From positions 1-64,000 of the forward strand of contig NZ_QDFZ01000009.1 in assembly GCF_003347605.1 (NCBI RefSeq): 64,000 nt of DNA, given 5' to 3'. The DNA comes from Chryseobacterium sp. KLBC 52. GTDB taxonomy: Bacteria; Bacteroidota; Bacteroidia; Flavobacteriales; Weeksellaceae. Shown here one piece after another: positions 14,836-24,065 of the stretch. Each line of letters begins with the position of its first letter. Position 1 is the stretch's first letter. The position numbers and the translations under genes are program-made. The notes beneath the pieces are model-generated. The model was not told the origin of the DNA. It saw nothing but the letters and a program-made list of their open reading frames with translations, and made no database searches.

Positions 14836-15495
14836 TTATTTAATTCCAGCCAATTGTTTTGAAATTTTCTCGGAATATTTATAATTCATCGTTTTTAAAA
14901 CAGATAATATTCTGCTTTTTAAATTGACTTGTTGCATGGTTACTTTTTCCAACTCAGTTTTAAGTTCGGATTCTTCTACTTCTGCAACAATTTTTATATT
15001 TTCAACATCTTCAACATTGGATTCTGTATATTCTGAGAAAAAGACTTTCCCATTTTCTCTTTTGTAAAACACCCACGGATGTCCTATCCAAAGCATTCTC
15101 CATTCTGAAGTTGGTGTCTTAAAAATATTTTCCCAATCTTCAATATTACTTATATCACTACAACAGTTAGGTTGTATCAGTATTTTATCTTCTATTTTTA
15201 ATACAATTCCGCCGTCAAAGGCCATGATACCAATATCTTCTTCAGATTCGTCTGATTCCATATCTTCTATTTTGGCTTCTACAATCATCTTAAGATTTTC
15301 ATCATCGATGGTTTCAATATCCACCAGGCAAGATCCTTTCTCAATAGCCTCAAAATTAAAATTCAGCTGAGAAACTACTTCTTCCCATTTGGCAAACCAT
15401 TCTTCGGGATCGGGATAATCTGAAATTTCCGGCAATTCGAATTCTTCTTTGGAATATCGTAAAGGACTAATTTCAATGGTATTAATGAGTTTCAT
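14836..15495 (-). CDS. Hypothetical protein downstream of Ro60
   Basis: A 219-residue acidic, soluble protein with no signal or membrane segment. Strand-rich middle with WRMLWIGHPWVFYKRENGKV and a helical C-terminus. The pattern is reminiscent of small immunity-type proteins, but I cannot assign a family. It lies about 160 bases downstream of the Ro60 stop on the same strand; the gap holds a palindromic repeat. Confidence 0.65.
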   Translation of the reverse strand: MKLINTIEISPLRYSKEEFELPEISDYPDPEEWFAKWEEVVSQLNFNFEAIEKGSCLVDIETIDDENLKMIVEAKIEDMESDESEEDIGIMAFDGGIVLKIEDKILIQPNCCSDISNIEDWENIFKTPTSEWRMLWIGHPWVFYKRENGKVFFSEYTESNVEDVENIKIVAEVEESELKTELEKVTMQQVNLKSRILSVLKTMNYKYSEKISKQLAGIK

Positions 15496-15519
15496 AGTAT
15501 ATAGTATATTGTTTAATTT

Positions 15520-15605
15520 CTAGCCCCGATTGCAACGGCATCCTTTTTCTAAAGGGCTTGAAGAAAGCTTTGGCGAAAAAGATAAAGTGGAAAGCGGGAT
15601 TAAGC
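15520..15605. repeat. REP-like palindromic element (TAGCCCCGATTGCAACGG type)
   Basis: The stretch running from TAGCCCCGATTGCAACGGCA to GGAAAGCGGGATTAAGCTCC has imperfectly inverted ends and resembles a palindromic repeat that I recall as common in flavobacterial genomes. It lies between Ro60 and the next gene and may act as a transcript end. Confidence 0.5.
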
Positions 15606-15652
15606 TCCTGAATATATTGATTGTTTTTTCTATATTTTAAAAGCAGTGCCTG

Positions 15653-17170
15653 TTACAGCACTACTTTTTGAATCATTTTCACTGCAGATTTTTTGTCTTC
15701 CAAAGCATTCAATACATCGAAAATTTTGTCTGACCAACCTGCAATAAGGTGTACATCATCCTTTCTGATATCAAGCGGCTGCGTACCATAACCTGCAAGG
15801 TCAAAAATATACAGCTTTGCATGAGGTGCGATGGCTTTGTATTTTTTCCACACGTCTTCAAAGGAGTTTCTGTTTCCTGTGCTATCCCACATCTGAGTAT
15901 CGGTGAACAGCATTACTTTATCTACCTGCTCTCTTCTTTTGATGAGATCTTCAATTACCAGGTAACCATTGGTGGAATATCCTACCTCACCTTCACGTTT
16001 GTAGAATGCATCTACATTCCTTAAAATACCGTTTTTCGGCATGGGAACTCTCAGCCAACGGTCACCGAAGATACCTGTCACCACATTTTTACACTGTGAC
16101 TGGAGGATCATAGACATCAGCAAACCGATATCATACAGTAAAATTTTACTTTTGCGGGAAACTGCTTTCTGCATAGAACCCGACACGTCCGCTGCGATTA
16201 CCACTGAAGTATCAAAACCAAAGCCTTTGATATTTCTGGCACTTATCACAACAGCATATTCCAATGCTTCCAGTACTGAGGACAAATACGGAGAATCAAA
16301 GTTTTTTAATTCTCTGTAAGCCGCCAGGAATCGGAATGGGAGCTGTTTTGAATTGGTTACGGCTCTCTCATCGGAAAGATATCTGCACACTTTGTTCATC
16401 GCATCAGAAGATACTTTAGCTTCCAGAATATTCCTCAGGTTTCTCATGGTTGCCATATAGCCCAGTTTGTTGCTGAAGATCAATTCTTCCCATTTATTTT
16501 TGACAGCCAGTTTTCTTTCTGCATCATTTGCAAATTTCGTCTGACCCAAAACGGAAAGCTCCACTTCCCATGTATAAGGAGTTTCCAGGGTATTGTTAGC
16601 AATTTTGTTGAAAACTGCCTGCTGGTTGTCATCTTTAGCTTTCGGGTGAACCAGGAATAATGCATCTTTCAGCGTTACTTCTGATTTTCTGTTGTATTTG
16701 GCAAACTGGTATTCATCAAACTTATTGAATGATTTCACCAGACCTTTCTGAATCTGTTTGGACAGTTTGTTCAGTTTCTTGGTATCTGTTCTTTGATTGG
16801 CAAGCTGGTAGTAAGCCAATAATTCTGTGATTTCATCTGCTCTCTGAACGACTCCATCTACTGTTTTGCTTACAAGGTCTGTACCTGAAGTCTGCTTTGC
16901 CAATTCAGTTGTCAAAACCAATGGGATAGATCTCAGATACATATCTTTTCTTGCATATACGGCCAGCTTTGCCACAAATTCGGGATCATTTTTTTTGATC
17001 AGAGACTGGATTCTTCCTAATCTGTCATTTCCTTTTTCATAGTTGGCATCTGACAGTCCTGTTGTAACAACAGCACTATACAATTCTTCTGCAGGCGTCA
17101 TGGCATAAGCTTTTGCACCTTCGTAGTTCTGTACTACTTTATTTTCTTTTTTTAAAAAATTAAATTTCAT
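15653..17170 (-). CDS. Ro60-type RNA-binding protein (TROVE and vWA domains)
   Basis: A 505-residue bacterial Ro60/Rsr homologue. The N-terminal two-thirds is the helical-repeat TROVE ring (LGRIQSLIKKNDPEFVAKLA then VYARKDMYLRSIPLVLTTEL), which in characterised Ro proteins binds Y RNA on its outer surface and RNA 3' ends in its cavity. The C-terminus is a vWA domain with an intact MIDAS: VVIAADVSGSMQ and MLFTDTQMWDS. I chose ATG 17170 (MKFNFLKKENK) because the upstream frame overlaps the dyad operator and -7 box. Y RNA candidates lie downstream on the same strand, as expected for a Ro locus. Confidence 0.95.
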   Translation of the reverse strand: MKFNFLKKENKVVQNYEGAKAYAMTPAEELYSAVVTTGLSDANYEKGNDRLGRIQSLIKKNDPEFVAKLAVYARKDMYLRSIPLVLTTELAKQTSGTDLVSKTVDGVVQRADEITELLAYYQLANQRTDTKKLNKLSKQIQKGLVKSFNKFDEYQFAKYNRKSEVTLKDALFLVHPKAKDDNQQAVFNKIANNTLETPYTWEVELSVLGQTKFANDAERKLAVKNKWEELIFSNKLGYMATMRNLRNILEAKVSSDAMNKVCRYLSDERAVTNSKQLPFRFLAAYRELKNFDSPYLSSVLEALEYAVVISARNIKGFGFDTSVVIAADVSGSMQKAVSRKSKILLYDIGLLMSMILQSQCKNVVTGIFGDRWLRVPMPKNGILRNVDAFYKREGEVGYSTNGYLVIEDLIKRREQVDKVMLFTDTQMWDSTGNRNSFEDVWKKYKAIAPHAKLYIFDLAGYGTQPLDIRKDDVHLIAGWSDKIFDVLNALEDKKSAVKMIQKVVL

Positions 17171-17230
17171 GGTTACTGTTTTTATTGTTAAACATGGGAA
17201 GGATTGATACTTCCTCTCTGATTTCTGATG

Positions 17231-17237
17231 CAAAGTA
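17231..17237 (-). promoter_or_regulatory. -7 box of the Ro60 gene
   Basis: Minus-strand TACTTTG followed by CA, 10 bases downstream of the dyad at 17248-17266 and about 60 bases upstream of the chosen start codon. Confidence 0.6.
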
Positions 17238-17247
17238 AAAACAGTGT

Positions 17248-17266
17248 TGCGCAACCTTTTTGCGTA
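17248..17266 (-). promoter_or_regulatory. 19-bp dyad operator of the Ro60 gene
   Basis: Minus strand TACGCAA-AAAGG-TTGCGCA. Half-sites match six of seven positions as an inverted repeat. The same element precedes the Y RNA D/E unit and the promoter near 43.95 kb. Confidence 0.7.
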
Positions 17267-17274
17267 GTTTATTT

Positions 17275-17585
17275 TTCTTTGATTTTTTTATTTTTTTAAA
17301 TGATTCTCGCAGATTATTCAGGATTACGCAGATTTTAAGTTTTGGCTAAGCCGAATGAAAGGTGCTCTATTTGAAAGGCGGGCTAAAGCCCACCGCTATT
17401 GAACAGTATTGATTTATAGAATTTATTTTAACCACAGATTAGCATAGATGTTGTGGCGATAAATAGAATTCATCATTAATCATTAATCATTATAAAATCC
17501 TTCTATCATTCATTTTCATTAAAGAAATCGCGTATAGAGCGTTTCCAGATGAGAGTTTTCTAGCTTTGTTATTATTAAAATTAAG
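17275..17585. other. Spacer with palindromic repeats
   Basis: No gene seen. It holds a small GGGCTAAAGCCC palindrome near 17385 and a TCATTAATCATTAATCATTA run near 17470, both typical filler of this genome. Confidence 0.4.
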
Positions 17586-17587
17586 CT

Positions 17588-18040
17588 ATGATTAAAGGAA
17601 TATATGAGACTCATGTTCAGGTGAGCAATCTGGAAAATGCAATACAATTTTACACCGATATATTAGGACTGAAGCTCGCTCACAGGGATGAAACCAGACC
17701 TATTGCTTTTTTATGGGTGGGAAAAGGAAAAGAGTTTATGCTGGGGCTTTGGGAGCAGAAGGAGAATCTTCAGACCAGACATTTTGCTTTTTCCAGCAGT
17801 AAGGAGGATATTTTGAATTATTCTGTGGAGTTTCTTGAAAAGAAGGATTTAAAACCTTACAATTTTCTGAAAAACGGAACTGTAGAGCCTATGGTATTTT
17901 CATGGATGCCTGCATTGGCTATTTATTTTAATGATCCAGATGGAAACCAGCTTGAATTTATTTCTATTCTGGAGGGTGAAGGCAGACCGGAACTGGGAGT
18001 ACTGAGCTATGAGGAATGGATGAAGCAGACTGGTCATTAA
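17588..18040 (+). CDS. VOC (glyoxalase/dioxygenase) superfamily protein
   Basis: A 150-residue protein of the vicinal-oxygen-chelate fold. The start IYETHVQVSNLENAIQFYTD places the first metal-ligand His in the first strand, and the ending NDPDGNQLEFISILEGE supplies the usual terminal Glu. Two beta-alpha-beta-beta-beta modules are discernible. The substrate cannot be inferred. It stands alone on the plus strand between the Ro60 and SWIM loci. Confidence 0.85.
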   Translation: MIKGIYETHVQVSNLENAIQFYTDILGLKLAHRDETRPIAFLWVGKGKEFMLGLWEQKENLQTRHFAFSSSKEDILNYSVEFLEKKDLKPYNFLKNGTVEPMVFSWMPALAIYFNDPDGNQLEFISILEGEGRPELGVLSYEEWMKQTGH

Positions 18041-18122
18041 TAAGACACTCATACAACACAGTGGCGCAAGATGTTGCGCCTTTGTGTTGCTCAACAAAAT
18101 GATCAGATGAGCATCAGCAGTA

Positions 18123-19469
18123 TTAAACATTAACCAGTTTTTTCACTGCCAATACATGTTTACAAGGGCCTCTTTCCCCTTGATACTTACTGAACCACTC
18201 GCAGGTACAGCGTTCTTTTTCTTCCTGAATGATTACTGTATGATCTACACCGGTTCCTTTTACTCTGGCTTCTGTTCTTTCTTTATTATTATTCAAGATT
18301 TCTACTTTTCCGTCTTCGATCAGTTTTTCCGCATTTTTTATGCGGGGATTAAGCCCGATAATACGGCTTAATTTAAAAGGAAGTCTACGATAGAAAAATT
18401 CTCCGTCATTGAGATCGTAACCAAGTAATCCCATTGCAGCGAGTCTGCCAGTACTATTTTCAATTTTTTCAAAACTGATATTCTCTTCCAAAGCAATTCT
18501 GCCAGGATTAAAAGTCTGATTGGCATAGGCATATTTATCCAACGCATCAATCCACTCATCAGGGACATCTGAAATCAGGCTATCCAACACTGCTCCCTCA
18601 CCTGAAAAACCTCTCCAGCATTCTCGTGATAAAGAAAAACTGAACCGGATATTTCCCATAGTGAGCTGCCATGTGGTAGACTGCATATGAGCATGTGCAA
18701 AAACCTGCAACCCATCAATATAAGGAAGAAGAGGTTCTAATAGGCGCAGTCTGTGAAGTCCTCCTATACAAACAGAATCTGCAGATTTTACCGGAGAAAA
18801 AACAGGTTTATTTCCTCTCACAATTAAATAATAATCTGACTTCACCACTCCTTTCGGCATTCCTCTGAACAATTGCTGTGTCTGGATTTTGTTGAAGGTA
18901 TTATGACGCTTTTCGGATTCTGATAAATACACCTGAACAGTTCCCAGTCCTCTGATCCATTTAGCAGGCAATGGTACTTTTCTTTCTATTATTTTGCTTT
19001 CCCCCTTGTATAGCCCTACTTCTTTTTGCCCTACAGAAAGCATAATTTTTTCATTCGGACGAATACTTCCCAAAGCTGTTATCATAGGCTGATTGAAATC
19101 CACATTCGTAGTTCCGTTTTCAAGAAACTCCCCATCTAAGCCCTCTGGCAGCACATCTACTCTTGCATACACTCCCGCACAATGAGAAAAACCTTCAAAC
19201 CTTACTCTTTCATTTCCTGCTGTCACAATAGGATCTTTAAGAAGCGACATCTGAAAAGGCGACAGGTTAAAACTGGATTTCACAATGTTGGAAAGTGTGA
19301 TCAGACATCGGGCCAAAATAAAGGGTTGCCTTACATCTCCCCAGAAAAAGCAGGGAACATCGGTATTTTTATCAATCTCACTGTATTGGGCAAGAAATAG
19401 TTCTTCAAGTGCACCTCTCCTGACTAAAGAGGACGTTCCTGAATAGTTATAACTAAGTATATCTTCCAT
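18123..19469 (-). CDS. SWIM zinc finger family protein
   Basis: A 448-residue soluble protein. Its C-terminus contains a SWIM zinc-finger pattern CxCxnCxH (CTCEWFSKYQGERGPCKHVL, residues about 422-441), which binds nucleic acid or protein in other families. The N-terminal 400 residues are not recognised by motif. It follows the 898-residue gene with a 3-base gap, so the two are translationally coupled. SWIM proteins paired with large repeat proteins are recurrent in bacteria, but the function of the pair is not established here. Confidence 0.88.
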   Translation of the reverse strand: MEDILSYNYSGTSSLVRRGALEELFLAQYSEIDKNTDVPCFFWGDVRQPFILARCLITLSNIVKSSFNLSPFQMSLLKDPIVTAGNERVRFEGFSHCAGVYARVDVLPEGLDGEFLENGTTNVDFNQPMITALGSIRPNEKIMLSVGQKEVGLYKGESKIIERKVPLPAKWIRGLGTVQVYLSESEKRHNTFNKIQTQQLFRGMPKGVVKSDYYLIVRGNKPVFSPVKSADSVCIGGLHRLRLLEPLLPYIDGLQVFAHAHMQSTTWQLTMGNIRFSFSLSRECWRGFSGEGAVLDSLISDVPDEWIDALDKYAYANQTFNPGRIALEENISFEKIENSTGRLAAMGLLGYDLNDGEFFYRRLPFKLSRIIGLNPRIKNAEKLIEDGKVEILNNNKERTEARVKGTGVDHTVIIQEEKERCTCEWFSKYQGERGPCKHVLAVKKLVNV

Positions 19470-19472
19470 GAT

Positions 19473-22169
19473 CTATTTTTTCAGAAGAAGATTACATATT
19501 TTTTTAAGACTCGAATTTTCTTTCCAGTTGTTTAATTTTTCAACGACTTCCTGATGTACTGAGGAATGATTCAAAGCCAATACTTCATGGTAGATTTCCA
19601 GAATTCTTTTCAGATTGGTAACCGGTTCTTCCATTTGGAGTAAAATATTGAAAATCAATTCTTCGAGCGCTGCATTATGATTTTTACTTACATTAAGCAT
19701 GTGGTGCTGCATCAGATCGGTTAATCTTTTCACCGGTGCCCATTCTAATTTTTCGTGCAGGCCAATCACTCTTCCCAGTCTTGCATTATCCATCATCTGA
19801 CCAGAAACATGTTCAAGCCAGATTTCAGCAGCTGTTCCACGAATAGTTTTGTCACTGTCCAGGAAAATAGTTCCAAGAAACAGATACCCAATTTCATCCA
19901 GAGGTTTTTTGATCTGATACAACGTATTTGCAGTATTCAGAACAAGGCTTCTTTCAAAAACTTCTGCAATTCCTGAATAGAAAAGGCAGTATTTAATTAC
20001 TTTCGCTAACGCATTTGCAGGTGTATTGGGGAAGCAAAGCATCAGCGCAGGAATTTCATTAAGCTCTTTCTGCTCGGCAACAAAATATTCCATGAACAAA
20101 GGTTCTGTTCTTTTTTCAAGATGATATTTTGGAATTGTAATGTTCAGCTCTACCGGATAATATGAGTTTTTCTTATTGTCAATAGTTTTCCATTGATAAT
20201 CCCCTGAAAAGAATTCTGTGGGAATATTATCATATCCGAAATTTTTAAATTCCTCAAAAACAGCTTCCGGTGAACGGGTAATTCCAGCTGTCATCCACCA
20301 TGAAGGGTGTATAAACTTACCTTCCGGCTTTTCATTTTTTCCAAAGAAGAAAAGCAGTAATTCTTTATACTCACCTTTTAATCTTTTCTCTGTTTCTTCA
20401 ATAGCTTTTGAAGTATCATCTAAAGCACAACGTTGCAGGGCCAGCTGAATATCCAGATGGTGAGGCTCTGCATTATTATTCTGATAACTCTCCAATCTCT
20501 CAACCAGCGTTACAGGAGAAATCCAGCATGGTGCATGGGTGATTGGGAATAACAACGGAAGTTTGTCTCCTGATTTTATTTTTTCAATTGCATAGATAGC
20601 AATCTCCTTAAATGCTTGTCGTGCAGGGCAATCTGCTCCTACATCTTCTATCGGACCCAATTTTTTCTGATAATTGGAGTAAGACTCTCTCGTAGCTTCC
20701 TCCTCTTTGGTTTTCTGGTATATTTTTTCCAGACTCTTTAGCTGAATCGGATATTTTTCCATTAAAGCCAGCCCATAATTGATGATTGCATTGCATAGTA
20801 AAACATTCAGATAAGGAACTTCCCATTTTGCAATGGTTTTACAGGCTTTCAAAAACACAGGTTCCATCAGTTTTACAGATTCTTCATCCACGTCTCCGGC
20901 AAACCTGATAAATCCTGTCAAAGCAATATCACAATGGTAGCTATACGGATCGTCCATTGCTAAAGGCAGATAGAACATGAGATCTTCAAAGTTCTGAAGT
21001 ATCTGCACTGCATTTTCATCTGAAGTCAGCAATAATTTTTCTGATGCTATCGCCTCAAGTTCCGGCTGTTTCTCTTCAATATATTTTACCAGAAGAGGAC
21101 GTACATTGGTTAATATATTATCTGAATAATGAGAAAGGGCGACTATCATATTTTCTGAAGCCGGAATGTATTTCAGGATGATCTTCGCTGCTTTTGATTG
21201 GATCCCATCATCTTTACTGACAAATGCTGTACTTAAAGCCATCCCAAGCATGTCCAGATCCATTTTCTTTCTCTGGAATATTTTTTCCGTAAGCCCCAGA
21301 CTGGAAACCACTACTGTTTTTACCTCAGAGCTTAGAAGATTCGGAAGATAATGTGAAAATTCTTCATTCTTAAATTCTGAAGTTCCCACAATTTTTTTCA
21401 AGTGGGATAATATTGTATTCACGGCTTTTGACTGTGAAGAAACAAGCCCTGCAAGAAGCTCATCCTGCAGATCAGATAATTCTTCTTCCGTTGGTTTTAA
21501 TGAGGTAAACGCATCCATAAACCAACCTGTGACATTTTTATTAAAATTCCTGTTGGCAGCCAGAAGGCACTCTTTCAGGAACCTTTTTCTTTCAATTTTC
21601 TTATCTGTAATAAGTTTTTGAACAATAGGAAACCATTCTTTGCGGAAAGGTAAAGATTTGGAAGGAAATTCGCACAAATACCAAAAATGAGTATTGAGTG
21701 TTTCAGGATGGCGGTCAAGATCTGCCGGATAATTGCTCAGATGATGTCCCAACAATTCTGGTTTGGGCTGTACATATCCTTTCTCCGTCCATCCTAAAAT
21801 ATCTTTATAATTAAATGCTGTAAATTCAGCTTCAACAGATTCATTGATAAAGTCTGAAAACCAATCCGGACATCCCCATTCCAGGATCTGATCAGTCTGT
21901 TCTACGTTGCGGAAAAGACTCCAGTAGTTTTTACCAAAATTCTTTTTGTCCATGCAGACAAATGAAGCAATATCTATAATGGAATGCTGATTTACAGATC
22001 CTGCCGTATGGTAGGAGTTTTTAGTCATTACAATTTTACTGATCTCACGGTCCATTTTCTTGATAGATGGTACCAGGGTTTTCCTCTCTTCAATACTAAG
22101 CTCTTTTAGAAAGGGAATAATCTCATGTATTTTTTCCTCATTAAGGATCTCATAAAGTCTTTCTTTCAT
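19473..22169 (-). CDS. Large helical-repeat protein coupled to SWIM protein (DUF6493-like)
   Basis: An 898-residue soluble protein without signal peptide. Most of its length is predicted alpha-helical, with repeated patterns resembling HEAT-type solenoids (for example LSSEVKTVVVSSLGLTEKIF and SKAAKIILKYIPASENMIVA). I recall DUF6493-type proteins beside SWIM zinc-finger genes in this position; that label is from memory, not a search. It precedes the SWIM gene with a 3-base gap. A scaffold or conflict-system role is plausible but unproven. Confidence 0.75.
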   Translation of the reverse strand: MKERLYEILNEEKIHEIIPFLKELSIEERKTLVPSIKKMDREISKIVMTKNSYHTAGSVNQHSIIDIASFVCMDKKNFGKNYWSLFRNVEQTDQILEWGCPDWFSDFINESVEAEFTAFNYKDILGWTEKGYVQPKPELLGHHLSNYPADLDRHPETLNTHFWYLCEFPSKSLPFRKEWFPIVQKLITDKKIERKRFLKECLLAANRNFNKNVTGWFMDAFTSLKPTEEELSDLQDELLAGLVSSQSKAVNTILSHLKKIVGTSEFKNEEFSHYLPNLLSSEVKTVVVSSLGLTEKIFQRKKMDLDMLGMALSTAFVSKDDGIQSKAAKIILKYIPASENMIVALSHYSDNILTNVRPLLVKYIEEKQPELEAIASEKLLLTSDENAVQILQNFEDLMFYLPLAMDDPYSYHCDIALTGFIRFAGDVDEESVKLMEPVFLKACKTIAKWEVPYLNVLLCNAIINYGLALMEKYPIQLKSLEKIYQKTKEEEATRESYSNYQKKLGPIEDVGADCPARQAFKEIAIYAIEKIKSGDKLPLLFPITHAPCWISPVTLVERLESYQNNNAEPHHLDIQLALQRCALDDTSKAIEETEKRLKGEYKELLLFFFGKNEKPEGKFIHPSWWMTAGITRSPEAVFEEFKNFGYDNIPTEFFSGDYQWKTIDNKKNSYYPVELNITIPKYHLEKRTEPLFMEYFVAEQKELNEIPALMLCFPNTPANALAKVIKYCLFYSGIAEVFERSLVLNTANTLYQIKKPLDEIGYLFLGTIFLDSDKTIRGTAAEIWLEHVSGQMMDNARLGRVIGLHEKLEWAPVKRLTDLMQHHMLNVSKNHNAALEELIFNILLQMEEPVTNLKRILEIYHEVLALNHSSVHQEVVEKLNNWKENSSLKKICNLLLKK

Positions 22170-22174
22170 GTGCT

Positions 22175-22468
22175 TTAATTTGATGTATAAATTTGTTTCA
22201 GGTTATTCATTTTATGCCATTCTTTACTCTGCATGACAAGATTTTTTTTCATCCCGGCATCATTTTGTTTGATCCGTTCATGATCAGGTTCAAAGAACCT
22301 TACAGGATTCTGAACTGTTTTTTCAACTGTTGAAAGAATGGATATCAGCAGTTTTCCGAAAGCAATATAGCAACTGGTAATCAGAATGATAAGTTTTGGA
22401 ATTTCATGCATAAATCCTTTTATCTGATTCCGTTTAAAACTTAATTTTTTACCGGTTATTGTTCCCAC
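22175..22468 (-). CDS. Doubtful small ORF
   Basis: A frame of up to 97 residues upstream of the large repeat protein. The likeliest start would be the ATG at about 22411 (MHEIPKLIILITSCYIAFGK). Composition is not clearly coding and there is no -7 box close by. I include it only because the 1.1-kb gap otherwise holds nothing. Confidence 0.2.
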   Translation of the reverse strand: MGTITGKKLSFKRNQIKGFMHEIPKLIILITSCYIAFGKLLISILSTVEKTVQNPVRFFEPDHERIKQNDAGMKKNLVMQSKEWHKMNNLKQIYTSN

Positions 22469-22469
22469 T

Positions 22470-23229
22470 TCATTTCTTTAAAATTATTTAAAATCATCCT
22501 GGTTTTAGGGCTTCAAAAGCCGTACCACATAGCGTTTGATAATATTAAACAGTCCCGAAAAAAGGATTATATAAAGCCTTTTCAGGAAAGGGTATTCTGT
22601 TTCATTAAAATATTCACAAACATAATTCCCGTTCAAATAAAACACTGATATTCAAAACCTGACAAGTTTTACTATTTTTCACCTGTCAAAGCAGAGTCTG
22701 AAAAAACAGGAAATTCTATACAAATTCTATTCAGCTGGTTATCATAAACACCTTGAAAAAATGGAATGAATTATAAAAAAAAGAAGCACTTTCAGGATAT
22801 AAAGATCAAAGAATGTACTTACAATATCAACTGATGTTTTATCATATCCGTAATCTTATTCTTTGTACCCTTTTCCTCTTTTGCCATAAGCCAACAGTTT
22901 AAGTTTTTCACCTGAAAACCTTTACCAATAAGCATAAATTCATTCTTATCGGCTAAAATAAAAAAAATTGACTGAGAGACAGTAAATTATCCCTTAAAAG
23001 TGATTTTTTTAACAAATATTAAGTTAATGAAACAATCACTAATAAAGCATTTAACAGGATAAAAATAAATCCCTGTTTAAAGATATATCAATAGAAAAGT
23101 AGCTAAATGCTGTCTAGGATGATATTTACACAACATTTGGTGTCTTATTTTCAGGATTTGTGATCGCCCACAACACAATCAATTTACCACACGGATACGT
23201 TAATTTTTTTTAAAATAATAAATGTAGGA
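22470..23229. other. Non-coding spacer
   Basis: AT-rich sequence, with no ORF, tRNA or obvious hairpin that I can support. It separates the divergent SWIM and MarR operons. Confidence 0.5.
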
Positions 23230-23257
23230 TTGTAATTCGTTAAATTTTATATATTTG
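23230..23257 (+). promoter_or_regulatory. Promoter of marR operon
   Basis: TTG at 23230-23232 and TATATTTG at 23250-23257 with a 17-base spacer: a textbook flavobacterial promoter. It lies about 35 bases upstream of the MarR start. Confidence 0.75.
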
Positions 23258-23292
23258 CAGAACAAAATACTTGACAACTCAAATACTTTTCA

Positions 23293-23718
23293 ATGATTAG
23301 CACGGAATTATTATTTTTAATCAACATCAATAAACTACAGTCTGTAATTACCAGAAAATTTGATTCTCTGAGTGTTCATGGACTGGGATTCAATGACTTT
23401 GTGATTCTTTATGTGCTTTATTCTTCCTCTGAGAGCAGAATGAGAAGAATAGATCTTGCTGAAAAAATAGGTCTGACCGCATCGGGAGTCACCCGTTTAT
23501 TGAATCCATTGGAAAAAATCGGGCTGGTAGCCAGAGAAACCAACGAAAGAGATGCCCGGGTAAGTTATGTGGTCATCACTCCTAATGGTAAAAAGATATT
23601 TGAAGAAGCTAGGCTAAGCGCTGAAAATAGTACTAAAGAAATCCTTTCATCCAAAAAAAATAAATCGCTGCGCATGGTCAATGAGTTTTTATTTGATTTA
23701 GGAGGAAATATACAATAA
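23293..23718 (+). CDS. MarR family transcriptional regulator
   Basis: A 141-residue winged-helix protein: the recognition region RIDLAEKIGLTASGVTRLLN then PLEKIGLVARE, followed by the wing NERDARVSYVVITPNGKKIF, is characteristic of MarR. It heads a four-gene plus-strand operon (GIY-YIG-like, DUF1330-like, alpha/beta hydrolase) and probably autoregulates it. The ligand is unknown. Confidence 0.92.
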   Translation: MISTELLFLININKLQSVITRKFDSLSVHGLGFNDFVILYVLYSSSESRMRRIDLAEKIGLTASGVTRLLNPLEKIGLVARETNERDARVSYVVITPNGKKIFEEARLSAENSTKEILSSKKNKSLRMVNEFLFDLGGNIQ

Positions 23719-23725
23719 TGAAAAG

Positions 23726-24064
23726 ATGAAAAATGCGTTAAAGAAACAGCTAAGAGAAAAGGCAAAAGACCATACAACAACAATGGGAGTACTTGCTGTT
23801 ACCAACACTTTAAACGGGAAAAAATACGTTCAGGCTTCTTTAAACCTGGAAGCACTGGTGAACAAGATGAAATTTCTTTTAAACGGAGGATTATTTACCC
23901 ATTCACAATTACAAAAGGAGTGGACTGAGTTGGGAAGTGATTCTTTTACTTTTGAGTTTGCAGTCGTTGTTCCTGATCAGAACAATGAATTTATCAACTA
24001 TCGTAAAGAGATTCAAAAGGCTGAACAGTTTTATATTTCCGGACTAACTACAGAATTGTATTAA
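23726..24064 (+). CDS. GIY-YIG nuclease family-like protein
   Basis: A 112-residue protein with a degenerate GIY-YIG core: MGVLAVTNTLNGKKYVQASL replaces the usual GxYxIxNxxNGKxYVGxS, so the second catalytic Tyr is kept in KKYVQAS while the first motif reads GVL. Catalysis is therefore doubtful. It starts 7 bases after marR. Short proteins of this type are commonly seen beside MarR-like regulators in flavobacteria; their role is not known to me. Confidence 0.7.
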   Translation: MKNALKKQLREKAKDHTTTMGVLAVTNTLNGKKYVQASLNLEALVNKMKFLLNGGLFTHSQLQKEWTELGSDSFTFEFAVVVPDQNNEFINYRKEIQKAEQFYISGLTTELY

Positions 24065-24065
24065 A

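Noticed and set aside
17171-17254. Extended N-terminus of Ro60
   Set aside because: It overlaps the dyad operator and -7 box and lacks TROVE similarity.
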